Shown here piece after piece: positions 17,473 through 26,672 of a DNA stretch of 64,000 bases. Below the pieces are notes generated by a model. It had not been told where the DNA came from. It was given only the letters and a program-made list of their open reading frames with translations, and made no database searches. Origin of the DNA: Mycolicibacterium aromaticivorans JS19b1 = JCM 16368 (lineage in GTDB: Bacteria > Actinomycetota > Actinomycetes > Mycobacteriales > Mycobacteriaceae); NCBI RefSeq assembly GCF_000559085.1, contig NZ_JALN02000001.1, forward strand, positions 3,596,001 to 3,660,000, read 5' to 3'. The position numbers and the translations under genes were made by a program. Each line of letters begins with the position of its first letter. The first letter of the stretch is position 1.

Positions 17473-17943
17473 TTACGAGGAGGTCGCGTAGGGGCCGATC
17501 TTGATCGCGGCGGCGACGTTATTCGACGCGTTGATGAATCCGTTTCCGATCTGGGTAAGCCCGAACGCGTTGAACGCTAGGCCGGTGAAGGCAAGCCCAC
17601 CATAGACGAACGTACCGAAGTATTGGGTGACCGCCTTGATGCCGTTCTGAGCCGCGAGTGTAAAGCCCGAGATGAAGGTCTGGATGACCTGGGACGGCGT
17701 CTCATTGGCGGCAGCCTTCTTGTTGCTGCCAGGAGTGGCCGACACGGCAGCCGTGGGAATGACCGGCGAGTCGATGAGGAGCTCGGCGGAGTTGCCGACG
17801 TTCTCGGAGAACGGAGCCAGGCTCGGCGTCGCGTGGGCGATAGCCGGGGTGATAGCGGCAGCGGCGGCGACTGCCACGGCCGCAGTGCTCACCTGAAGTT
17901 TGGTCGACAGAGCCGAGAACTTACTTGCAGCTGCAGTAGTCAT
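17473..17943 (-). CDS. Small exported protein, mycobacterial, function unknown
   Basis: The 156-residue product has an Ala-rich signal peptide (hydrophobic core about 19-33, likely cleavage after AIAHA near 38) and a mature region with a Gly/Phe-rich C-terminal part (FVYGGLAFTGLAFNAFGL). GGGGGG lies just upstream of the ATG. The protein lacks cysteines and known catalytic motifs. I believe similar small secreted proteins occur in other rapidly growing mycobacteria but cannot name a family. A hairpin terminator follows it. It lies at the edge between the AT-richer polysaccharide locus and the conserved chromosomal region. Confidence 0.7.
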   Translation of the reverse strand: MTTAAASKFSALSTKLQVSTAAVAVAAAAAITPAIAHATPSLAPFSENVGNSAELLIDSPVIPTAAVSATPGSNKKAAANETPSQVIQTFISGFTLAAQNGIKAVTQYFGTFVYGGLAFTGLAFNAFGLTQIGNGFINASNNVAAAIKIGPYATSS

Positions 17944-18110
17944 TGGGACCCCCCATGAGATGTTCGGTTTATTCCTGAGGTATTGCCTAAGAAATTAAGC
18001 AAAGAGTCCCATACCACCTAGGTGCTGTCAACCGGAAACGGCAAGTCCGTCGAGAGTCTTTTTCCAGAGGAAAAGACCTTGGGCGGGGCCTGCACCATGC
18101 GCCACAACAG

Positions 18111-19172
18111 TCACCTCGCCACCGCCCACGCAAACCCACTCACATCGCGCACCGAGGCCGCGAAAACGTCCGGCATCGTCGCCGGGAATAGCAAGTCGCC
18201 GCCGTGGCAGGTGCCCGCCACGACACGACCGACGGTGGGGACACCGGCCGCCAGCAGCCGTCGGTAATAGAGGAGGCCTTCGTCGCGCAGCGGATCGAGC
18301 TCGTTCACCGAGATCACGTGCGGCGGTAAATCGGCAAGATCGTCGTCACTCGCCGCACCGGCCCAACAGGTGGGATCACCGGCGTGCGTCGTGTCGGGAT
18401 CGTAGATCGAGCCCAGCAGGGCGGCCTGCTGACAACTGATGAAGTATCCGTCGTTCTCCCGAAGCGACGGCAGATTGTCGGGGTAGTTCAACCAGCGGTT
18501 GGAGATGTAGGGGCAGTGGGCGTAGGCGCCGGCGATCTCGTCGAGCCATCCCTCTCGCTTGGCCTTGTGAACGGTGGTCAGCGTGAGGTTCCCGCCGCCG
18601 GACTCGCCGCATACGATCAGCCGGCTCACGCCGAGTTCCGCGGCATTGGCGTGCACCCACCGGGTGCCGGCCGCGCAGTCGTCCAGTCCGGCCGGGTACG
18701 GGTGCGCGCCGAGGCGGCCGCCGGAGTTGCGGAACTCCACCCCGACCACCACCAGGCCGGTTGCGGCCATGCTCTCCCTGATGTGCCGATACCCCGCGTC
18801 CGCGGCGCTGGCGATCGCCATGGCGCCGCCGTGAAAATGCACCACGGCCGGAAGCGGACCGTCGGCGCGATCCGGCCGGCTGACGAAGAGCGTGATCTCG
18901 TGGCCGTCGGTGCCGGGGATGGTCACCATCGTGGTGGTGACATCTGCCGGCGACGGAGCCGCGGAAGCCAGCATCGAGATCACGCCACCGACCGCTTCCT
19001 CGGCGGCCGCGGCATACGCCAGCCGATCCGCCAACGGCGAGTCGGTGGTCAGCGGCGCGTCCGGAAGCACATCGGCCAGCCCCAGCGGGGCGAGCGCCGC
19101 CACCATCCGGGGATCCGATCGCGGATCGGTGCCAAGGGTGCAATTCGGATCGGCGAGCCGCCCAACAGACAT
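18111..19172 (-). CDS. Alpha/beta-hydrolase of the HSL/Lip type
   Basis: This 353-residue enzyme belongs to alpha/beta-hydrolase fold-3 (hormone-sensitive-lipase family; mycobacterial Lip esterases). It has the oxyanion motif VVHFHGGAMA near residue 110, the nucleophile elbow GESGGG near 190, an Asp in NELDPLRDEG near 290 and the catalytic His in CHGGD near 320. It should hydrolyse short-chain acyl esters. No signal peptide is seen, so it is probably cytoplasmic. The gene is on the minus strand, 63 bp downstream of the mycolate methyltransferase; cotranscription is possible. The natural substrate is unknown. Confidence 0.85.
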   Translation of the reverse strand: MSVGRLADPNCTLGTDPRSDPRMVAALAPLGLADVLPDAPLTTDSPLADRLAYAAAAEEAVGGVISMLASAAPSPADVTTTMVTIPGTDGHEITLFVSRPDRADGPLPAVVHFHGGAMAIASAADAGYRHIRESMAATGLVVVGVEFRNSGGRLGAHPYPAGLDDCAAGTRWVHANAAELGVSRLIVCGESGGGNLTLTTVHKAKREGWLDEIAGAYAHCPYISNRWLNYPDNLPSLRENDGYFISCQQAALLGSIYDPDTTHAGDPTCWAGAASDDDLADLPPHVISVNELDPLRDEGLLYYRRLLAAGVPTVGRVVAGTCHGGDLLFPATMPDVFAASVRDVSGFAWAVAR

Positions 19173-19235
19173 GGGCCCGAGATTAACTCGGGCCCATGGA
19201 CTGCACTCGGTGATTCGCCGAGGGAGAAATGCCTG

Positions 19236-20129
19236 CTAGGCGGCGGCCCCCGGCTTGAGGTAGGTGACGAGACTGACGTCGAGCGCCTCGTCGACGTAGT
19301 AGTACTGGCAGCCGGTCAGATACCGCATGTAGTTGTTGTAGCTGTCTTCGCCGGCCGCGGCGATGGCCTCGTCCTTATGCTGCTCCAGGCGGGCGGCCCA
19401 GATACCCAGGGTCTTGATGTAGTGATTGCGCAGCGAGAGCGGCTCAGGGACGACGAAGCCCGCCTTCTCGCCGTGCTCGACGAGCATCTTCGTGCTCGGG
19501 ATACGGCCGCCGGGGAAGATCACGTCGACCATGAACTTGGCGAAGCGGGCCAGCTCGAAGGTCAGCTTCTTGCCGCGAGCCTGCAGATCGTACGGGTGGT
19601 AGCCGCAGCTGCTCTGGATTGTCATACGGCCGTCGTCGGGCAGGATGTCGAAGCTGTTCTTGAAGAAGTCATCGAAGCGCTCGAAGCCGAAATGCTCGAT
19701 GGCTTCGATCGAGACGATCCGGTCGACGGGGGAGTGAAACTGCTCCCAGCCCTCCAGACGCACGTCAAAAGACCGCTCGCTGTCGATCCCGGCCAACAGC
19801 TGATCGCAGTAGGCCTTCTGATTCTTGGACAACGTCAGTCCGATGACGTTGACGTCGTACTTCTCCATCGCGCGCTGCAACGTAAGACCCCAGCCGCAGC
19901 CCACCTCGAGCAGCGTCATCCCCGGCTTGAGGTCGAGGGCGTCGAGATGCTGGTCGACATTCGCGATCTGCGCCTCGGAGAGGGTGACATCGGGCCCGGT
20001 GAAGTACGCGCAGCTGTACTTGCGGGTCGGATCTTGGAACAACCCGAAGAAGTCATCCGAGAGGTCGTAATGCGCCTGGATGTCCTCGAAATGGGGCCGC
20101 ATGTCCTTGGTTTCAGTTGCCTCGGGCAT
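19236..20129 (-). CDS. mmaA: Mycolic acid methyltransferase, MmaA3/MmaA4-like
   Basis: The 297-residue protein has the SAM-dependent CFA/mycolic acid synthase architecture. [18 protein letters not shown] opens the fold, LLEVGCGWG is the SAM loop (about 70-78), SIEAIEHFG carries the bicarbonate-site Glu region, and the C-terminus reads [13 protein letters not shown] recall that exact ending from MmaA3 and MmaA4 of M. tuberculosis, which hydroxylate and O-methylate the distal position of meromycolate. Length matches the family. Gene order with lipG and the ABC1 kinase mirrors Rv0642c-Rv0647c. The exact product (hydroxy-, methoxy- or cyclopropane-mycolate) cannot be told without comparison, so I give only the family symbol. 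Confidence 0.88.
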   Translation of the reverse strand: MPEATETKDMRPHFEDIQAHYDLSDDFFGLFQDPTRKYSCAYFTGPDVTLSEAQIANVDQHLDALDLKPGMTLLEVGCGWGLTLQRAMEKYDVNVIGLTLSKNQKAYCDQLLAGIDSERSFDVRLEGWEQFHSPVDRIVSIEAIEHFGFERFDDFFKNSFDILPDDGRMTIQSSCGYHPYDLQARGKKLTFELARFAKFMVDVIFPGGRIPSTKMLVEHGEKAGFVVPEPLSLRNHYIKTLGIWAARLEQHKDEAIAAAGEDSYNNYMRYLTGCQYYYVDEALDVSLVTYLKPGAAA

Positions 20130-20267
20130 GAGAGTTACAGCCTTCCTGATTCTGCTTGTCTGCCTGCATCACGGCCCCCGCACGTGATTTTTGCGCGCGC
20201 ACCTGTATGCACTTTGTGATCTGGACCATACCGTCTCGGCTCACCGAAACGGTGGCCAAACAGTGCC

Positions 20268-21219
<952 letters not shown>

Positions 21220-21291
21220 TCACCGCTGTGCAGCCCCGATGCTATCCGGTCAGGCTGCGAGCAGACGATTCCGCAAGATAACCGTCATTAC

Positions 21292-22200
21292 CTAGCTGAC
21301 CTCGGCAAATGTGGTCTTGAGCTCGCCCGCGATGTCGTCCCAGAGGTCTTCGGGCAGGTCATGCGCCATGCCATCGAAAAGCGCCAGGCGCGCATTCGGG
21401 ATCGTCGAGGCGATCGAGCGACCGCCCGAGGGGCGCATCAGCTTGTCTGCGCGACCGTGGATGACGACGGTCGGTGCGGTGATCTGGCGGTCGTAGTGCT
21501 TCAGGCTGCCGCTGCCCAGTATCGCGGCGAAATGCCGTGCGATTCCTTGCGGATAGTGACACCGGTCATAGGCCTCGATGGCGTCGGCGCGAGCCTGCTC
21601 GTCGGGCACGGGATAGCCCGGGCTGCCGATAATCTTGCCGACCCGCACCACGTTTTCGACGATCACATCGCGCGGTGCATTCGGTGGCGGACCGGTGATC
21701 AGCGACAACAACGCCCGAGGTGCCGGGGGCGGAAGGAACGCAGAGTTGTTGGACGAGAAGATGATTCCCAGCGCCTTGGTCCGAAGGCTGTATCGCGCCG
21801 CGAAGATCTGCGCGATCATCCCGCCCATCGAGGCGCCGACGATATGGGCCTGTTCGACCCCGAGGTGATCGAGCAACGCCGCGGCGTCGTCGGCCATGTC
21901 CTCCAGCGTGTACACCGACGAGCTGGGCCGCCCGACATAGGACTTCGCCAGCTTGGGCACCAACCCGCCGCGGGCGCGCTGACCGTGCAGCTTGGTCGAC
22001 AGCCCGACATCGCGGTTGTCATAGCGGATCACCCGATAGCCCTGGTCGACCAGCTTCTCGCAGAAACCGTTGCGCCACAACAGAAGCTGAGCGCCGAGAC
22101 CCATGATCAGCAACACTGCCGGGTCGCCGGGATTGCCCAGGTCCTCGTAGTACAGCTCGATCTCTTCGGCGACGGTGGCTGTGCCGGTGCGGATTTCCAT
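21292..22200 (-). CDS. lipG: Alpha/beta hydrolase, LipG-like
   Basis: The 302-residue enzyme has the alpha/beta-hydrolase core: VLLIMGLGAQLLLW with the oxyanion Gly, GASMGG nucleophile elbow near residue 116, an Asp region near HGRADKL and the terminal catalytic His in MAHDLPE. I start at the ATG at 22200, which shares one base with the ABC1 kinase stop (TGATG), implying translational coupling. The longer frame to 22293 lies inside the kinase gene. By position (mmaA genes, hydrolase, ABC1 kinase) it corresponds to M. tuberculosis Rv0646c, lipG, an esterase/thioesterase. Substrate is unknown; proximity to mycolate enzymes suggests lipid metabolism. Confidence 0.85.
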   Translation of the reverse strand: MEIRTGTATVAEEIELYYEDLGNPGDPAVLLIMGLGAQLLLWRNGFCEKLVDQGYRVIRYDNRDVGLSTKLHGQRARGGLVPKLAKSYVGRPSSSVYTLEDMADDAAALLDHLGVEQAHIVGASMGGMIAQIFAARYSLRTKALGIIFSSNNSAFLPPPAPRALLSLITGPPPNAPRDVIVENVVRVGKIIGSPGYPVPDEQARADAIEAYDRCHYPQGIARHFAAILGSGSLKHYDRQITAPTVVIHGRADKLMRPSGGRSIASTIPNARLALFDGMAHDLPEDLWDDIAGELKTTFAEVS

Positions 22201-23546
22201 CAGACCTCGACGTCGCTCTGGTGCTCGCGGCTGACCTCGACCATGAAGTTGGCGAAGTATCCGCCGAACTGCGGGTCGTTCATCATCTGCCACTTCGGTG
22301 CCAGCAACTTCATATACCGCTCGACATACAGAAACTGCTTACCGATCAACACCAGCTCGCGCGGGAGCTTGACGTCATAGGCGTCGGCCAGGGTGGAGAG
22401 CTGTTTGCCGATCTCCGCGTAGGACATGTCGCCGAGCGTTTTCAGCGTGAGAGGAGCCGCGAACTCTTCGAGATCCTTTGCGGCTTCCTTCTCTGGTTTG
22501 GTGGTGCCCACCGCGCCGAGCAGCACGACGATCTTGCCCGCCGCCGCGTGGTCCTTCTTGACCAGCAGTGCATAAACGAGCTCGCGCAGCAGCCAGCGGG
22601 TCCGCGGGTCGATGCGACCCATGATCCCGAAGTCCAGGAACACGATCCGGCCGTCGTCGTCGACCAACAGGTTGCCCGCGTGCAGGTCGCCGTGGAACAG
22701 GCCGTGCCGAAGGCCGCCCTCGAACGTCGAGAACAGCAGTGCCTTGACCAGCTCGGTGCCGTCGAACCCCTTCTTACGGATTTCCTTGACGTCATCGATA
22801 CGCACGCCGTGCACGCGTTCCATGGTCAGCACACGCTCGCTGGTGAATTCCCAGTGCACCTGCGGGACTCGGATGTTGCGGCCCAGCGGCGACCCGTGCA
22901 GACCCGAGACCCACGCCTCCATCGACTGCGCCTCGATGCGGAAGTCGAGCTCTTCGGCGAGATTGTCGGAAAAGTCGGCAACCACGTCCCGTGCCGACAA
23001 CCGCCGGCCCAGCTTGGCCAGCTCCACGAGCTGGGCGAAGCGCTTGAGGATCTGCAGGTCGGCAGCCACCCGGCGGCGTATGCCCGGCCGCTGGATCTTG
23101 ACCACGACCTCCTCACCGGTGTGCAGCGTCGCGAAATGCACCTGGGCGATCGAGGCCGACGCGAACGGCTCCTCGTCGAACTGCGCGAAGAGCTTCGCCG
23201 GGTCGCCGCCGAGTTCCTGCTGCAGCAGCTGGTGTACCTCGGCGGTGTCCGCGGGCGGCACGGAGTCCAGCAGGCCGCGGAACTCACGGCTCAGATTCTC
23301 ACCGAAGGCACCGGGGCTGGACGCGATGATCTGACCGAATTTCACGTAGGTGGGTCCCAGGTCGGAAAAGGTCTGCGGGATCTGCTTGATGACCTTGTCC
23401 TGCCAGCGGCCACGCCCGGGCAGTTTGGTGAGCACGCGTGCCCCGGTGCGGGTGAGCTGCCACCCGGTTGTGCCGATGCGGGCAGCCTCGACCGGCAACG
23501 GGACGCGATCGAGCTTGGCTACTTCGCGGTGTTTGGTCGAATTCAT
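22200..23546 (-). CDS. ABC1/UbiB-family atypical kinase
   Basis: The 448-residue protein has the UbiB/ADCK signatures: LGPTYVKFGQIIASSPGAF (the KxGQ motif, about 64-80), an Ala-rich nucleotide loop region FASASIAQVHFA near 128, VVVKIQRPG, and the catalytic segment HGDLHAGNLLV followed by VFLDFGIMG. These unusual kinases act in isoprenoid lipid or quinone metabolism. There is no clear C-terminal transmembrane helix. It corresponds in order to M. tuberculosis Rv0647c. It leads an operon with the hydrolase at 21292-22200, whose start overlaps its stop by one base. Mycobacteria use menaquinone, so a ubiquinone role is unlikely. Confidence 0.88.
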   Translation of the reverse strand: MNSTKHREVAKLDRVPLPVEAARIGTTGWQLTRTGARVLTKLPGRGRWQDKVIKQIPQTFSDLGPTYVKFGQIIASSPGAFGENLSREFRGLLDSVPPADTAEVHQLLQQELGGDPAKLFAQFDEEPFASASIAQVHFATLHTGEEVVVKIQRPGIRRRVAADLQILKRFAQLVELAKLGRRLSARDVVADFSDNLAEELDFRIEAQSMEAWVSGLHGSPLGRNIRVPQVHWEFTSERVLTMERVHGVRIDDVKEIRKKGFDGTELVKALLFSTFEGGLRHGLFHGDLHAGNLLVDDDGRIVFLDFGIMGRIDPRTRWLLRELVYALLVKKDHAAAGKIVVLLGAVGTTKPEKEAAKDLEEFAAPLTLKTLGDMSYAEIGKQLSTLADAYDVKLPRELVLIGKQFLYVERYMKLLAPKWQMMNDPQFGGYFANFMVEVSREHQSDVEV

Positions 23547-23564
23547 TCTTGCCAGTCTGCCAAA

Positions 23565-23671
23565 AATGCACGTGGTACCCCAATTTCTGCGCGTACTTCT
23601 ACCGTCTGCGGGACCACAAGACCGCCGAATTCTGGCTGCTGGCCGACGCCGACTTCGACTACACGGAGTGA
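23565..23671 (+). pseudogene. C-terminal remnant of a SnoaL/NTF2-like protein
   Basis: A plus-strand frame reads WYPNFCAYFYRLRDHKTAEF and then WLLADADFDYTE before a stop. The pattern of aromatic strand, R-x-R/D-x-K-I/T-A-E-F-W-x-x-x-D is what the last two strands of SnoaL/NTF2-like proteins look like. Its upstream part would lie antisense to the ABC1 kinase gene and is not related, so the fragment has lost its 5' end. It stops 4 bp before the convergent DinB-type gene. Confidence 0.4.
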
Positions 23672-23675
23672 CCCG

Positions 23676-24272
23676 TCACGTGTTGGGGCGCCACGGGGTC
23701 AGCCACGGCTGGGGTGCCACGCCTTCGGCCGCCGCGACCAGCTCGTACATCGTTGCGCCGTCGATGGATTCACGGATGATGTCGGCATGGCCGGCGTGCC
23801 TGGCCAGCTCACCGATCAGATGCAGGAGGACCCACCGCACCGACCAGGCGTCGACGTCATCCGGGAACCACGGCGCGTCGCGCGGCACCGGCACCGCGGC
23901 GTCCAGATCGGTGGTCTCGATCAGCCGAAGCGACTCGGCGTTCTGGGCAACCAGAGTCTCGATGAGCTGGGCCAGGGTCTCGTCGGGCCGCATCAGGTAT
24001 TGCTCCTGGTATTCCTGCGCGCGGTCCTCGAACGGGCGGTCATCGGCCTGCGGTTCGTTCGGGGCCGCGGCCACCCGCTGCATCCAGGACTGCTGCACCC
24101 CGGTCACGTGTTTGATCAACCCACCGACCGACAGCGAACTGACGCTCGGCGTCGCTCGAGCCTGCTCGTCGGTGAGGCCGTACGCGACGGCGACGAACGC
24201 GCGCTGGTGATAGGCGAGGAACTCGCGAAGCGCGTGACGTTCATTGTTGACGGGTGGGGCGAGGGTGGGCAT
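23676..24272 (-). CDS. DinB/DUF664-fold metal-binding protein
   Basis: The 198-residue protein matches the DinB-like four-helix bundle (DUF664). Metal-binding histidines are visible in GGLIKHVTGVQ (about 51-58) and in LLHLIGELARHAGHADIIRE (about 150-168). Proteins of this fold act as thiol-dependent (mycothiol or bacillithiol) transferases or isomerases; the exact reaction is not predictable. Its neighbour upstream is a second DinB-fold gene 18 bp away on the same strand, so both are probably one transcript under the WYL regulator. A conjugating or detoxifying role is possible but inferred. Confidence 0.8.
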   Translation of the reverse strand: MPTLAPPVNNERHALREFLAYHQRAFVAVAYGLTDEQARATPSVSSLSVGGLIKHVTGVQQSWMQRVAAAPNEPQADDRPFEDRAQEYQEQYLMRPDETLAQLIETLVAQNAESLRLIETTDLDAAVPVPRDAPWFPDDVDAWSVRWVLLHLIGELARHAGHADIIRESIDGATMYELVAAAEGVAPQPWLTPWRPNT

Positions 24273-24290
24273 GGTGGTCCTCTTTCTTAC

Positions 24291-24839
24291 TTATCGACGG
24301 GCGTAAAGATCTCGGAGACAAGCTATTTCGGCGCCGTGATGGATGACCTCACGGTTGATGTGCAAGACCAGTTCGGATAGCGCGTAGTCGGCGTAGGGGC
24401 CTTCGGCCGGCCCGCACGGTCGGACGAGATCGTCGTCGGACAACCCCCGTACGCCGCTGATCCAGTACGTGTAGGCGTCGTCGAGTTGGGCCAGAGCTGA
24501 CGCCGCGTCGGTGGCGTAGGGCCAGCTCTGATAGTCGGCGGGCGGGCCGCCGAAGTGCGAGTGATTGCGCATCGCGAGAACGCCGACGATGACATGGGCG
24601 AGGCGCCACGCGATCGTGGTGACCGGCTCGGGCTCCGGAGGTGGGTAGGCGAAGTCGATCCGAATTGGCCCCGGGTCGCTTCGCTCCAGCCCGCCGGGGC
24701 GCCCTTCCCCGTGCGCCGTCCAGCAATCGGCGACCGGCTCCCAGAAGTATTCGTCGTCGGTCAGCCCGTCCAGGCGGGGCCGCAGCGTGGCGGACCAGTG
24801 CCAGTCCAGCTGGTCGGCAAGCTGAGTCGTCCATGTCAT
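24291..24839 (-). CDS. DinB-superfamily protein
   Basis: The 182-residue protein has the DinB fold pattern: WHWSATLRPRLDGL at the N-terminus, ITIAWRLAHVIVGVLAMRNHS-like text around residues 70-90 and a C-terminal LVLHINREVIHHGAEIACLR metal-site helix. Three histidines (helix 2 and the HINREVIHH motif) fit metal coordination. It lies divergently from the WYL regulator, with a perfect palindrome exactly midway between the two start codons. I recall that DinB-like proteins paired with WYL/YafY regulators are common in actinobacteria. The function is unknown; mycothiol-dependent chemistry is the usual suggestion. Confidence 0.82.
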   Translation of the reverse strand: MTWTTQLADQLDWHWSATLRPRLDGLTDDEYFWEPVADCWTAHGEGRPGGLERSDPGPIRIDFAYPPPEPEPVTTIAWRLAHVIVGVLAMRNHSHFGGPPADYQSWPYATDAASALAQLDDAYTYWISGVRGLSDDDLVRPCGPAEGPYADYALSELVLHINREVIHHGAEIACLRDLYARR

Positions 24840-24859
24840 ATCGGTAGGTTTTCACGTAT

Positions 24860-24880
24860 TGCGGACAGCTTCTGTCCGCA
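24860..24880. promoter_or_regulatory. Perfect palindrome, likely operator of the WYL regulator
   Basis: TGCGGACAG (24860-24868), a 3-nt spacer, then CTGTCCGCA (24872-24880) form a perfect 9-bp inverted repeat. Its centre at 24870 is exactly midway between the divergent starts of the DinB-type gene (24839) and the WYL regulator (24901). This is the expected place and shape for a dimeric repressor site controlling both genes. Confidence 0.75.
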
Positions 24881-24900
24881 AACTGCGCGAGACTGGAGTC

Positions 24901-25854
24901 ATGTCTGCGACGACGAGCCGGGTGCTGCAACTTCTCGGCCTGTTGCAATCGCGCCGGGTGTGGTCCGGCGCGGAACTGGCCGAGCGGCTCGGCGTGACCG
25001 CCCGCAGTGTGCGCCGCGACGTGGAACGGTTACGCGACCTCGGATATCCCGTCCACGCCAGCACCGGCCACGGCGGCGGCTACCAACTCGGCGCAGGGGC
25101 CGCACTGCCGCCGCTGCTGCTGGACTCCGATGAAGCCGTCGCCATGGCCGTTTGTCTGCGGCTGGCCGCGGGTGGCAGCGTCGCCGGCGTGGGGGAGGCG
25201 GCGCTGCGCGCACTGACCAAGCTCGACCAGGTGATGCCGGGCCGGCTGCGTTCACAGGTCGCCGCCGTGCACGACGCGACCGTCACGCTGACCCCCGAAG
25301 CCGAGTCGCCGGTGGATCCCGAGGTGCTGATGACGCTGGCGCGGGCCTGCCGGGACTCTGAACACGTCGGCGTCGACTACGTCGACCGGGCCGGTGCCCC
25401 GACCAGCCGGCGCCTGGAGCCCTACCAGCTGGTGACCACCGGACGGCGGTGGTACCTGCTGGCCTACGACCGCGACCGCGACGACTGGCGCAGCCTGCGG
25501 CTGGACCGCATGTCCCGGGTTCACGCGAAAGGAAGCACCTTCACCGCGCGGGAAGCCCCCGACGCCGCCACCTACATCCGTCGCGCCATCACCACGTCGC
25601 CCTACCGCTATGTCGCCAGGGTGCGTTACCGGGTTGCGAAAAGCGTTATGGAACAGCACTTCTCGCCCACGACAGTAACAATCGAGCATGACGGCCCCAG
25701 CACCTGCATCGTCGTCACCGGTGCTGACCACCCCAATGCGCTGGTGCTGCATCTGGCGATGCCCGGTATCGCATTCGAGATCCTCGAACCCGCCGAGGTC
25801 GTCGATGCGGCGCGGGCGATGTCGGCGTTGCTTGCCGCTGCCGCCAGGCAGTGA
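24901..25854 (+). CDS. HTH-WYL (YafY/DeoR-type) transcriptional regulator
   Basis: I start at the ATG at 24901 (GGAG 5 nt upstream), giving 317 residues. Residues 1-60 form a winged helix (SRVLQLLGLLQSRRVWSGAE and TARSVRRDVERL), typical of the HTH_11 type. The WYL domain follows at about 135-220 and literally contains WYLLAYDRDRDDWRSLRLDR. The last third is the WCX ligand-binding part. Such regulators bind small molecules or nucleic acids and often control stress or metabolic genes. Divergent DinB genes and the palindrome between them suggest direct local control. Confidence 0.88.
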   Translation: MSATTSRVLQLLGLLQSRRVWSGAELAERLGVTARSVRRDVERLRDLGYPVHASTGHGGGYQLGAGAALPPLLLDSDEAVAMAVCLRLAAGGSVAGVGEAALRALTKLDQVMPGRLRSQVAAVHDATVTLTPEAESPVDPEVLMTLARACRDSEHVGVDYVDRAGAPTSRRLEPYQLVTTGRRWYLLAYDRDRDDWRSLRLDRMSRVHAKGSTFTAREAPDAATYIRRAITTSPYRYVARVRYRVAKSVMEQHFSPTTVTIEHDGPSTCIVVTGADHPNALVLHLAMPGIAFEILEPAEVVDAARAMSALLAAAARQ

Positions 25855-25901
25855 TACCGAGCGAAGTCTTCAACTCGGGCCTGCACGGGTACCTGGTACC
25901 C

Positions 25902-26669
25902 ATGCGGATGGCCACCTTCAACATCTTGCACGGGCGCAGCTTGGATGACGGGCAGGTCAATCTGGAGCGGTTGTCCCAGTGCGTTCACCGGCTGAACCCC
26001 GATGTGTTGGCGCTGCAGGAAGTCGACTGCGATCAGCCACGCTCGTCGCTCGCGGACCTCACGGCCGTCGCGGCCGCGGCGATGGGCGCCGTCGCGCACC
26101 GATTCGTCGCCGCGATCGCCGGCACGCCGGGAGCGACCTGGATGGCCGCTACCGGCAGCGAGCAACCGGGGACGGCCGGGTACGGGATCGCGCTGCTGTC
26201 GCGGTATCCGGCGATCTCGTGGCAAGTGCTGCGGCTGCCCCGAATTCCGGCCCGGTTCCCGATGTATCTGCCCGGCCCCAACCGGGTGCAGATCGTTCAC
26301 GAGGAGCCGCGGGCGGCGATGCTGGCACAGCTGGACACCCCACTCGGGGTGATGACCGTCGCCAACACGCACTTGTCGTTCGTGCCGGGGTGGAACCGCG
26401 TCCAGCTGCGCCGGCTCACTCGTGATCTGAACGGGCTGCCGGGTCCGCGAGTGTTGATGGGTGATCTCAACATGTCGGGGGCGTCACCGAGCCGGCAGAC
26501 CGGTTTGCGTTCGCTGGCCAGCGCGCCGACGTTTCCGCGGCACTGTCCGGACCGTCAGCTCGACCACATCCTCACCGACCACGACGGTCTGGTGGCCACC
26601 GAGGCAGGCACCCCGCTGCTGCCGATCTCCGACCATCGCCCGCTCGTGATCGACGTGTCGCTCCGCTGA
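25902..26669 (+). CDS. Endonuclease/exonuclease/phosphatase (EEP) family protein
   Basis: The 255-residue protein has EEP hallmarks in order: MATFNILHGRSLDDG (Asn in ATFNI), LALQEVD with the metal-binding Glu near residue 44, a middle HLSF-like strand in TVANTHLSFVPGWN, VLMGDLNM near 185, a LDHILTD near 225 and SDHRPLVIDV at the end. The family cleaves phosphodiesters or phosphomonoesters (nucleases, sphingomyelinases, inositol phosphatases). I start at ATG 25902; ATG 25908 is equally possible because both give a normal N-terminus. No signal peptide. It is only 47 bp after the WYL gene, but a functional link is not shown. Confidence 0.85.
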   Translation: MRMATFNILHGRSLDDGQVNLERLSQCVHRLNPDVLALQEVDCDQPRSSLADLTAVAAAAMGAVAHRFVAAIAGTPGATWMAATGSEQPGTAGYGIALLSRYPAISWQVLRLPRIPARFPMYLPGPNRVQIVHEEPRAAMLAQLDTPLGVMTVANTHLSFVPGWNRVQLRRLTRDLNGLPGPRVLMGDLNMSGASPSRQTGLRSLASAPTFPRHCPDRQLDHILTDHDGLVATEAGTPLLPISDHRPLVIDVSLR

Positions 26670-26672
26670 CCG

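Noticed and set aside
18056..18077. Hairpin GTCTTTTTCC/GGAAAAGAC downstream of the hydrolase gene
   Set aside because: The stem is AT-rich with a bulge and no U-tract follows it in the minus-strand direction, so terminator function is not supported.
18384..20219. 611-codon plus-strand frame over the hydrolase and mycolate genes
   Set aside because: Runs across two real minus-strand genes and their intergenic gap; no recognisable domain.
22221..24380. 719-codon plus-strand frame over ABC1 and DinB genes
   Set aside because: Shadow of three minus-strand genes; composition is typical of antisense high-GC frames.
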